From Streptacidiphilus albus JL83 (GTDB lineage: Bacteria > Actinomycetota > Actinomycetes > Streptomycetales > Streptomycetaceae), in NCBI RefSeq assembly GCF_000744705.1, contig NZ_JQML01000001.1, positions 7,078,017 through 7,142,016 on the forward strand: a DNA stretch of 64,000 nt, read 5' to 3'. The notes under the pieces were generated by a model. It had not been told where the DNA came from. It saw only the letters and a program-made list of their open reading frames with translations, and searched no databases. The stretch's first letter is position 1, and every line of letters starts with the position of its first letter. This document shows, piece after piece, positions 9,951-19,800 of the stretch. The position numbers and the translations under genes are program-made.

Positions 9951-12890
9951 ATGAGTAGCGGTACGGACTACAACAGCAACGGGTTCAACCAGGGGGGCGA
10001 CGGCACTGTCTTCGGCGACCCCGGCTCCGATCCGGGTTCCGTCTCCGACTACGACACCTGGGACTGGAAGCAGATCGAGGCCGCGATCAACGGCATGTCC
10101 GCGGGCGTGGACAACAGCAGCAACCAGTCCCATGCCGAGTCGGTGTCCGACCCCAACTCGCTGCAGACCGCCGCCAACGCCTTCTACTCGGTCCAGGAGA
10201 CCCTGAGCATGATCGCGCAGAGCCTGTCGGACCAGGCCGCCGCGCTGGCGGGGCCCAACGGGCCGTGGACGGGCGATGCGGCGGACTCCTTCGTCGACAT
10301 GATCAACACCTTCTCCAAGCAGGTCACCGCCGCCGCCAACGTGCTCTCCGGCGGCTCGGGCACCCACTCCGTCCCGCAGCAGCTCGCGGACAACGCGGTG
10401 AACCTGCAGAACGCCCAGACGAAGATCTCCGAGATCGACACCTGGTACGCGAACCAGGCGACCCTGATGGGCGTCCAGCCCATGAGCAACGGGCTGATCC
10501 CGATCAGTCAGAAGCCGCAGCTGGTGCAGATGATGACGGACGACATGCGGGCCGTCCTCAAGAGCCTGGCCGGTGAGTACCAGGTCACCATCGACGCCGT
10601 CCGTTCACCGGAGCCGATCACCTCGCCCGGGGACAACAACCCCGCCGACACCAACGACCCGAACGACCCGGACTCGGCCGACGACCCGGCCCTGCTGGAC
10701 CAGGGCGCCCTGACCGACGCCGGCCTGTCGCCCGAGACCGCTGCCTCCCCCTTCCCGCTCAGCGATTCGACGGACGGGTCCGGCGACCCGCTGAGCCCGG
10801 CCGAACTGGACTCGGCGGACGCCCTGGACCCGGCCGGCCTCAGCCCCACCGGCCTCGACCCGGCCGCCCTGGACCGGGCCCTCAACCCCTCGGACGCCGC
10901 GCTCGACGACCCTGCGGCCTTCCCCGGCGGGACGGGCGTCGGCTCCGACGGCGGACTCGGCGGCCTGGACGACGGCGGACTCCCGCTGGGCGGGATCACC
11001 CCCAGCGGCTTCAACGGCGGCACCGGAACCGGCGGGACCGGCAGCCTGCCGCTCGGTGACGAGCTCGCGGCCGACCCTGGCACCTGGTCGGACACCCTGC
11101 CCGCCGACTTCCCCGGCAGCACGGGCACCGGCGGCGTGGGCAGCCTGGGCGCGGACGACGGGCTCGGCGCCGGTGACGGGCTGGGCGCGGGTGACGGCCT
11201 CGGCGCCGGCCTGGGCAGTGGCCTCGGCGACCCGGCCGCCTTCCCCGGCGGGCTGTCGACCGAGTCCGGCCTGCCCGAGGGCGTATCGGGCTCGGCCTTC
11301 CCCGGTGGGACCGACACCGCCGGCAGCGGTGCCGACGGCGGGATGCCGTACATGCCCGGCATGGGCGGCTCGGGTGCCTCCGGTGCTGGTGCGGGCGGTG
11401 AGCGCAGCGACGCCTCCGGCCTGCTCGACAGCAACGGCGAGCCCTGGACCGGGTCGCCCGACACCGGCGACGAGGTCGGCTCGCCGCTGGGCACGGACGC
11501 CGGCGGCGAAGGACTGGGCGGACTCCCGCTGGGCGAGAGCGGCACCGCCTTCCCCGGCGGGACGGACACCGCCGACGGTGCGGCCGGCGACGGCGCTGCC
11601 GGTGACGGGATGCCGTACATGCCCGGCATGGGTGGCTCGGGTGCGTCGGGCGCGGGCGCGGGTGGCGAGCGCAGCGACGCCTCCGGCCTGCTCGACAACG
11701 AGGGCGAGCCGTGGACCGGCTCCCCGGACGCGGGCGACGAGGTCGGCTCGCCGCTGGGCGCGGACTCGGGCGGCGAAGGGCTCGGTCTTCCGCTGGAGGG
11801 CGAGGGCGAGGGCGAGAGCGAGGGCGGGCTGCCGACGGCGACCGGCGCCGAGGGCGCCGAGGAGGCCGGTGACGGGATGCCGTACCTCCCGGGCACGGGC
11901 GGTTCGGGCGCACCGGGCGCGGGCGCGGCCGGCGAGCGCAGCGATGCCTCGGGCCTGCTGGACAGCAACGGCGAGCCGTGGACCGGCGGGCCGGAGGCGG
12001 GCGAGGAGGCCGGCTCGCCGCTGGGCGCGGAGACCGGAGGCGTGGGACTCGCCTTCCCGGAAGGCGGGACGGCGGCCACGGCCGAACCCTCCGCCGAGGA
12101 CGGCGGGATGCCGTTCCTGCCCGGCACCGGAGCCGCCGGCGGTACCGCCGCCGAAGCCGGGGCCGAGCGCAGCGATGCCTCCGGCCTCCTGGACACCGAC
12201 GACGACGCCTGGAGCGGCGAGATCGACGCCCCCGACGGTGCGGAGGCGGTCAACAGCACCGACCACCCCGGCTCCGAGCCGGCCGCCGCCGAGGCCGCGT
12301 TGGGCGAGGTACTCCTGCTGCAGGCGGCCGTCGCGGCGACCCCCGTCGGGACCACCACCGGACCGGAGGTCCTCCCGGACGAGGAGGAGACCGCGCTGCT
12401 CCCCGACGACCGGGTGGCGGTGATCGTCCAGGAGAGCGGTGGCGAGCACGACGAGACCTCCGGCTGGGACCTGGCCGGTGAGGCCCTCGTACCCCTGCTC
12501 TGGGGCCTGACCGGCGAGGACGAGCGCGAGGTCAAGGTCACCGGCTACGGCACGGAGGAGGACGAGACCTGGTCCGAGTACGGCTCGGCCGCGACCACCG
12601 CCGGTGCCGCACTCCGCACCGAGCCGGACGAGGACGCCCCGGCCTGGGCGACCTGGCGGCCCAACCGCACTCCGCTGCCCGGGAGTTCGGGCGCAGCCGG
12701 ATCGGCCTTCCCGGGCGGCGCGCCGCTGTCCTGCGCGGCGGGCTCCTTCGAGGAGTTGGAGGAGGAACCGGCGGCGGACGAGGAGGAGCCGGAGGAGGCC
12801 GGAGCCGGCCGCAGCATCGCCGACCTGCTGGTCCAGGACGGCGACACCTGGGGAAGCACGAGCGGGGCGGACGACCGCGCCGCCTTCTGA
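9951..12890 (+). CDS. WXG-domain protein with acidic Gly-rich repeat tail
   Basis: 979 aa from ATG 9951, chosen because a GAGTGGGGG site lies just before it; the in-frame upstream extension is Arg-rich and unlikely. The N-terminal 230 residues form a long helical WXG-like domain with W106-T-G108. The rest is very acidic and Gly/Pro/Ser-rich. Four repeat units between about 11340 and 12230 share GMPY(M/L)PG, ERSDASGLLD and a Trp-(T/S)-G step. A fifth, decayed copy (GRSIADLLVQDGDTW) lies near the C-terminus. The organisation recalls PPE-like or EspB-like substrates with a folded head and disordered tail. Its function is unknown; export by the neighbouring T7SS is inferred. Confidence 0.88.
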   Translation: MSSGTDYNSNGFNQGGDGTVFGDPGSDPGSVSDYDTWDWKQIEAAINGMSAGVDNSSNQSHAESVSDPNSLQTAANAFYSVQETLSMIAQSLSDQAAALAGPNGPWTGDAADSFVDMINTFSKQVTAAANVLSGGSGTHSVPQQLADNAVNLQNAQTKISEIDTWYANQATLMGVQPMSNGLIPISQKPQLVQMMTDDMRAVLKSLAGEYQVTIDAVRSPEPITSPGDNNPADTNDPNDPDSADDPALLDQGALTDAGLSPETAASPFPLSDSTDGSGDPLSPAELDSADALDPAGLSPTGLDPAALDRALNPSDAALDDPAAFPGGTGVGSDGGLGGLDDGGLPLGGITPSGFNGGTGTGGTGSLPLGDELAADPGTWSDTLPADFPGSTGTGGVGSLGADDGLGAGDGLGAGDGLGAGLGSGLGDPAAFPGGLSTESGLPEGVSGSAFPGGTDTAGSGADGGMPYMPGMGGSGASGAGAGGERSDASGLLDSNGEPWTGSPDTGDEVGSPLGTDAGGEGLGGLPLGESGTAFPGGTDTADGAAGDGAAGDGMPYMPGMGGSGASGAGAGGERSDASGLLDNEGEPWTGSPDAGDEVGSPLGADSGGEGLGLPLEGEGEGESEGGLPTATGAEGAEEAGDGMPYLPGTGGSGAPGAGAAGERSDASGLLDSNGEPWTGGPEAGEEAGSPLGAETGGVGLAFPEGGTAATAEPSAEDGGMPFLPGTGAAGGTAAEAGAERSDASGLLDTDDDAWSGEIDAPDGAEAVNSTDHPGSEPAAAEAALGEVLLLQAAVAATPVGTTTGPEVLPDEEETALLPDDRVAVIVQESGGEHDETSGWDLAGEALVPLLWGLTGEDEREVKVTGYGTEEDETWSEYGSAATTAGAALRTEPDEDAPAWATWRPNRTPLPGSSGAAGSAFPGGAPLSCAAGSFEELEEEPAADEEEPEEAGAGRSIADLLVQDGDTWGSTSGADDRAAF

Positions 12891-12935
12891 CGGCACCGTC
12901 CAGACACTCGAACACGCGAAAGGGAACGCGGCCGG

Positions 12936-13379
12936 ATGAGCAGCACACCGTACGACCAGGGCATCGAGGACCTCCTCGCGCTCTATCAGCAGCAGCGCGC
13001 CGAGGTGGCCGAGACCCGGCGCCGGATCAACGAGGTGACCGGAACCGCGACGGCCCCACGGCAGACCGTGAAGGTGACGGTCGGCGCCCAGGGCGACGTG
13101 ACGGCGATCGAGTTCCCGACCGGGGCCTACCGCCGGATGGCGCCGAAGGAGCTGGCGGACGCGATGCTCGCCGTCATCGCCCAGGCCCGCGAGAAGGCGA
13201 TGGAGCAGGTGGCCGAGCTGACCGAGCTCGGCCTGCCGTCCGGAGTCAGCCCGGCCGACCTGCTGCAGGGCAAGGCCGACCCGACCGTGCTGCTCCCGGA
13301 GACACCCGCCATGCCCGACTCGGTCCGCGACTACATCGACAGCGGCCGCCCCGACGGCCCGCGCGGCACCTCGCGGTGA
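12936..13379 (+). CDS. YbaB/EbfC-family protein in the T7SS operon
   Basis: 147 aa, ATG 12936 after AAAGGGAA. It has an N-terminal coiled-coil segment (LLALYQQQRAEVAETRRRI), a central beta strand set (TVKVTVGAQGDVTAIEF) and a C-terminal helix: the YbaB/EbfC fold known from small nucleoid-associated DNA-binding proteins. EspL in the mycobacterial ESX-1 locus has the same fold and stabilises other Esp proteins. The operon position between a WXG substrate and another WXG gene makes a chaperone role more likely than a general nucleoid role here (inference). Confidence 0.88.
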   Translation: MSSTPYDQGIEDLLALYQQQRAEVAETRRRINEVTGTATAPRQTVKVTVGAQGDVTAIEFPTGAYRRMAPKELADAMLAVIAQAREKAMEQVAELTELGLPSGVSPADLLQGKADPTVLLPETPAMPDSVRDYIDSGRPDGPRGTSR

Positions 13380-13424
13380 CGCGTCGCGCCCCATCCCCAT
13401 CCCCTTCCCTTGCCGCATCCGTCC

Positions 13425-13431
13425 AAGGAGG
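13425..13431 (+). promoter_or_regulatory. Shine-Dalgarno deciding a TTG start
   Basis: AAGGAGG, seven bases complementary to the 16S 3' end, five bases before TTG 13437. It is the best ribosome binding site in the T7SS operon and the reason for calling the rare TTG as the start of the small WXG gene. Confidence 0.85.
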
Positions 13432-13436
13432 TTGCC

Positions 13437-13814
13437 TTGCCCAGTAATTCGTTCTCGGTGAACACCGACGGCCTGCACAACCAGATCCCCTACATGCAGG
13501 AGTTGGCCGAACAGGTCCGGGGCATCGGAACCGGTCTCCAGGCGCGGATCGAGGAGTTGGGGGACTGCTGGGGCGACGACGACACCGGCCAGCAGTTCTA
13601 CAACCAGTACGCCACCCCCCGGGACCAGATCCTGGAGGGAGTGAGCGGTACCGGCGACGTGCTGGACAGCACGGCCGACGGCATCAAGACGATGGCGACC
13701 CAGTACCAGCAGCTGGAGGACGAGAACGTCTTCGCCGTCCGGCAGTTGCAGCCCGGCGACAACAGCGGCCCCGACGACCCGGACGGGCCCGGCCGGGGGT
13801 ACGAACACGAGTGA
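13437..13814 (+). CDS. WXG100-like protein upstream of the giant effector
   Basis: 125 aa. I chose the TTG at 13437 because a perfect AAGGAGG site (13425-13431) lies five bases before it; no good ATG or GTG fits. It is a helical hairpin with C44-W45-G46 at the turn and a C-terminal YQQLE matching the YxxxE export signal. The stop overlaps the GTG of the giant gene, so the two products are made together. WXG-type proteins next to long polymorphic effectors often act as their targeting partner. That role is inferred here. Confidence 0.88.
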   Translation: MPSNSFSVNTDGLHNQIPYMQELAEQVRGIGTGLQARIEELGDCWGDDDTGQQFYNQYATPRDQILEGVSGTGDVLDSTADGIKTMATQYQQLEDENVFAVRQLQPGDNSGPDDPDGPGRGYEHE

Positions 13815-16800
13815 GCATCAATCTGCCCCCCGAGCTGGACTGGGTCGCCAAACTCGCCGTCGGCCAGAACTGGCCGCAGGGCGACGAGGACAAGATGCTG
13901 GCGCTGGGCGACGCCTGGAACGATGCCGCACAGCAGTTGGCGAACGTCACCAGCTCCATCGACCCGGCGACGAGCGGCGTGCTGTCGAACCTGGGCGGCT
14001 CCGTCGCCGACCAGTTCGAGTCATTCGTCCAGCAGTTGCAGTCCAACATCCCGGCCATGTCCCAGACTTCGGGACAGTTGGGTGATTCGGCGCGCAACAC
14101 CGGGGTGCAGATCGAGTATGCGAAGTACATGATCCTGGCCCAACTCGTCTGGTTGGCAGCCGAGATCGTGCAGTTGATGTTCTGGGCCCCGGAGGCGGTC
14201 CCGGTCGCGGTCACCTCGGCGCGGCTGATCGTGCAGCTGATCCTGCGCCGGCTGTTCACGTCCATCGTCAGCGGCATCGCTTTCATGGTCGGCATGGACG
14301 TGGTGATTCAGAGCATTCAGATGCTCAAGGGCGACCGCACCCAGTGGAGCCTGCAGAACACCCTGTCGGCACTGGAGAGCGGGGCGATCGGCGGGGCGAT
14401 CGGCGGGGTCTTCTCGGGCGCGGGTGAGGCGTTCGTCCCCAAGTTCGCCGGCTCGCTGCTGGGAAAGGCCGCGATCGGCGGCGTGACCGGAGTCGTCAGC
14501 ACGGTCGCCATGGACGGAATCTTCGGCGGCAACGGCGACTTCGGCGCGTCGCTGAGCGCGGGCATCGTCGGAGCGGTCACCGGGGGCGGCGGCGGAAAGC
14601 GCCGCTTCGGCGGGGGCGACGACACCGAGGTCGACGACCTCGACCTGCACCTGCCGGACGAGCCGGACCTGGACCTGAAGCTGCCCGACCTCGGCGACGT
14701 CCGGTCCCCTGCGGCCCAGGACATCGGCGGCAGCCTGCTGCACAGCGACGCCCCGGAGGACTTCCCCGACACGTTCTCCGACAGTGCCTCCAGCAACGAC
14801 TCCAGCACCGTCTCCGACCCGGCCCGCACCGACGTCGCCGACGACGAGTCGGACACCGTCGAGCACGGCGCGGGCGCGGTGTCGACCGTGCCCGCCGTCA
14901 GCACGTCGTCGGTCTCGGCTCCCGCCCGAACTGTCACCAGTACCGAGGGCACCGGCAACGCCGAGGGCACGGGCCACGTGCAGACCGAGACCGGGACCCC
15001 GACCCAGACCGTGACGCAGACTCAGACAGTGAGCAGCACGGGACAGCCGGCCCCGATCAGCGAAGCCCACAACTCCACTGTCGACGGGAACGAGACGGTT
15101 TCGAGCTCGCCGGTCCAGCAGACGGTTTCCACGCCGACGCCCGTCCACCAGCAGGTTGGTGGCTCCGACGTGGAACAGCAGCCGGAACCGGTGGAGTCGC
15201 AGTCGTCCCTGCCGAGCAACCTGCCGACGGAGTCGACGTCCACGCCGCCCACCTCCGTCGCCACGGGGCAGGGCCTCCCGGGCCCGACGGTCGAGCACCA
15301 GAGTCCGCCCGAGACGGCCCTGCCCGTCCAAGGCGTGACGCCACAGCCGACGCACACCGTCACCGAGTCCCCGGCACCGAACCAGTCCACGAGTCAGCCG
15401 TCGACGAACCAGGGGCAGCCGGTCCTCACCGGCGGCGATCAGACTCGGTCGAACTCGAACCTGACCTCCGCCCCGACCTCGTCCACGGAACCAGTCGTCC
15501 ACACGGAGACGCCACCGACGACGGTGACGACCGAGTCGACCCCGCATGTGCCCACGTCCACGTCCACGACGACGACCGCGACCGAGGCCGTGCCTCCGGT
15601 TGTCCAGACGCACGAGTCGACGGTTTCGGACGTCACCACCAACCACAGCGAGCCGCCCGTCGTCGAAGAGCAGTCGACGACCCCGCTGCCGACGACCCCG
15701 CTGCCGAAGACCACGCCGCCGACCAACGCCACGTCGCCGAGTTCTCCGCAACACCCGCTGACCACCGACTCGTCGGCGACGCCGGGAGGCGGCACGCCGC
15801 TGCGGGAGGCCTCGTCCTCCACCACGCCCCCGGACACGCACGTGGTCGACAACGATCCGCTGCCGACGACCGAGTCCGACAGCACCGTCACCCCGCAGAC
15901 CGAGACCGCACTCCCCAAGGAGTCCGAGTCCTCGGCGATCCAGCCCGCCACCACCCCGGTCACCGGCCAGGGGATACCACCGAAGCCGACCAGGGCTGCC
16001 CCGGTCCCCCCGGTCACCCACTCGTCCGAGCAGTCGTCCGTGGAGCCGACCGAGCAGGTGACCGAGTCGGTCACTCCGGTCGACCCCAAGCCGTCGACCG
16101 AGGCCGTCACCGTCACGACGGTCACCGATCCGCCCCCTGTCACGGACAGGACCGCGTCGGCCGAGCACGAGGCTCCGACCACCACCACGCAGACGTCGAC
16201 CTCCGCCCCCACCAAGGTCGATGAGCCACCCGTCGATCCCGTCGACCAGCACACCGCCACCACGGAGCCGGTGGACAAGCCCGTCGTCAAGCCCGTCGAA
16301 CCGGTCGTCAAGCCGACCGAGCCCACCGTCCCACCGACACCCGTTGTCCAGCACGCCACCACCGCCACCGATACGACGGCGACCACGCCCACCGTCGCTC
16401 CCACGCACACTACGGATCCCACACACACCACGGATCCCACCGACCCCGTTGTGCGCGTGCCCGTGGCCACGCACACGCCGCCCGAACCGATCTGGGCCAC
16501 GCACCATCTCCACGACCCCGCCTTCGCGCCGCACGACCCCCCGCCTCCGGGCAGCGTGCGCCGGCCGCCGGTCCGCATCACCCAGGACCGGCACCTGGGC
16601 GCCTCGGACCTGGTGGTCAGCCTGCACGGCGGGGACGACGCCGTGGTCCGCCGAATCGGGGACCTCTTCGGCAACGCCCTCGGCGACGACCGGGCGGGGC
16701 AGACCATCGCCGGCCACTTCTTCGGCGACGCCAACGTCAAGCCCCGGCTGTCCTCGCTGTCGCGCGGCGACGTCGTCTCCGCGCCGTTCAAGGCCAAGGG

Positions 16801-19800
16801 GTGGTCCGGCAAGGTCACCATGAAGGTGGAGGTGGACGAGCACCTCTACCTCGCCGATACGAAGAAGAACATCGAGTTCGAGGGCGGGACCGAGCAGCAG
16901 ATCGTCCTCGGCCGGACCGGCGACAGCCGCTGGCGGTTCTTCGGCGGGCTGTCGACCAAGTTCAAGTTCGCGCACCACGGCGGCGACCTGACGATCCCGC
17001 CGACCTACACCTACGACCGGATGACGGGCAACCTGCGGACCGGCGGTGGGCGCACCATCGCGCGCGGCAAGACCACCGAGGCGGGCTCGCTCTTCGGGGC
17101 GGGCTTTCGGCTGACCCTCGACTTCTCCGACGTCACCCGCCACGGATCGCACTTCGAGATGGGCCCGGACGGCAGTTCGCACTCGATGGACATCGGCGCC
17201 ACGGTGGCCGTCCCCAAGCGGGACACCTCGGATGCGACCGGTGTGGCCACGCCGCCGGCCAAGCGGTTCGCGCCGCCGCAGCGGATCGTGGACAGCCACC
17301 GGATCGGCGGCTCGGACATCGTCCTCGACGTCTCGGCCGACCGGCGTGCCACCCCGGGCGGTCCGATCACCACCCGGGGGGTCGACTCGGTGCTGTCCGA
17401 CGTCGACCAGGAGGGCCGCCGGGTCTTCGGCTCCGGCTGGCCGTCCGTCCGGAAGCAACTGGGCTCCGACCTCGACCTCGGGGAACTCCAGTACCGGCTC
17501 AAGGGATTGATGTCCGGCGACCGGATCCGGATCGAGGTCCCCGGCGCCGCCGGCATCCGGAACGTGGTGGAGATCCACGCCTCCGTGCGGACCATGCAGC
17601 ACTCGGGCAACACCGAGACGACCGAGTTCAACGTCGGTACCGGGGTGATCCGCTCCGAGACCGGTCAGCGCACCCGGAGCCATCTGCTGCAGTTCTCGAC
17701 CACCGGCAACGGCACCAAGTGGCTGCCGGGACTGTTCGGCGGCACCGCCTCCGAGCAGCGCGGCAGGGACGCGGTGAGCCTGTCGGGCGCGACCAAGGAG
17801 GTGACGGTCACCACCAAGCTCAAGGCCCCGGGGGCGGTCTTCGACGGCGAGAGCACCCTCCACCTGGACTTCAAGCAGATGTTCGGCAATCGGGTGATCC
17901 GGCAGGGGCAGCCGACCTCGCACGTCGACTTCACCACCCTGGTCGAGCAGAAGGAGGCCCGGGACCTCGCCACCAGTCCGAACCCCGAGCCGGCCCGCAA
18001 GACCTGGGCGGCCGGCAGCACGGTCGCCGCCCCGCCCGACCACGTCTTCGGCGCCCCGCGCCCCACCGCCCCGCGCCCCACCGCTGCACGCCCCACCGCT
18101 GCACGCCCCGGCGGAGCCGCGACGGGGGCACGCGGCACCGGCGGTCGGTCGACCGGCCCGGGGGGGAGCCGACGGAGCGACGGGCCGACCGGCCTGGGCG
18201 ACACCGTCACCACGCGAGACCTGGGCGACGTCACCGCCCTCCACAACGAGCTGGACCGGATCGGTCGGCAGCAGCTGGGCAGCGACTGGGAGGACATCCG
18301 CGAGGACGTCTTCGACACCTTCAGTCACACCATGCTCGCCTCGCACCTCACCTCGATGACGCGCGGACTGACCCTGGAGACGCCCGAGCTGAAGTCGGCG
18401 CTGCTCAAGCACGGGATCAAGGTGTCGGCGACCGCGCGGGTCGTCGAGATGGAGTACCGGCGGAACGAGGCGAAGAGCGAGCTCAACCCGGTCCAGGAGA
18501 GCAGTACCTTCGAGTCCGACCGCACGGTGTTCTCGAAGAACCACGCCGGTACCGGGACGGGCGGCGGCGAGGTGGACCTGGACCACGGCGGCGGCGATGT
18601 GATGGACATCCAGGGCTCCTACAGCCACCAGCGGCGCAACCGCATCGGCTGGCGCTCCGGCGCGAACGGCAAGGTCTATGCGAACGGCAAGTACAACCAG
18701 CCGCAGGCCATCTTCCGGTCCAAGGTCGAGATCGACCTGAGGCTCAGCCGGGGCGACGACAGCGTGGACGCGACGGTGCCGATGGACGCGGAGTTCAGCC
18801 TGGACTCCCGGGACACCCTCGCGCACCAGCTGCAATCGGAGGGCCCGGCCGTCTTCACCCGCCCGAACCCGACGCCCGTAGCGGCGACCGCCCACCCCGC
18901 CACCGCCGCCCACAACGCCACCACCGGTACCACTGGTGGTACCGGGACCACCGCGCACGGCGGCGCCACCGGCACCGATCCCGCCGATCCGGCGCAGCCG
19001 CACGACCCGAACGCGCCCACCACCGCCGCGGTCACCCCCGCCGCTGGGCCTCCCGCGCCCTTCGCCGCGCGGACACCGCCGCCGACGACCCACACCGCGC
19101 CGGACCGGATCCGGGTCAACGGCCGGATGGGTGCCTCGGACGTCCTGCACAGCCTCGGTCCGAACGACACCAGGCTGCTGCACGAGGTGGAGCGCACCAT
19201 CGTCCAGCGCTTCGGCGGCAAGCTCCCGGACGACCTGCACATGCAACTGCGGCAGGACCTGGACCCGTTCGCGCTCAAGGGGCGGCTGTCCCAGCTGTCG
19301 CGCGGCGGCGCCATCACGGTGAAGGTGGACACGGGCGGCGTGCCGGGCCTGCGCGGCACGATCACGGTCCGGGCGCGGCTGCGCAACTTCACTCACCAGG
19401 AGACCGTCGACAGCTTCGAGTTCGAGCTGGGCAGCCAGTACCGGACCACCACCGGCATCTCGCGCGACCACCGCGACCGCAATATCTTCGGCATCCCGGT
19501 CAAGGTCAAGGTTCCGCACACCCAGATCAGCGCGTCCTACACCCGGACCCTCGACTCCGCGCGCAGCCTGACGGCCGATCAGGCGGGCTCCACCGCGAGC
19601 CGTGGCAAGACCACCGAGCCGGCGGGCCTGTTCACCGGGGACGTCGACTTCACCGTGGACTTCGACCTGAAGAAGGGGCTCAGCACGCTGGAGGGCGGCC
19701 CCACCACGGTGACCCTCGACCACACCACCGTCGCCGTGCCGCTGCGCGACGCACCCGCGCCGGGCGCCACCACGGTCAAGCCGGTGGCCAGGCCGACCGC

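Noticed and set aside
10605-13808. A 1067-aa antisense frame over the repeat-tail WXG protein and YbaB gene
   Set aside because: It crosses three + strand genes and has low-complexity Arg/Gly/Ala composition; no ribosome site or family.
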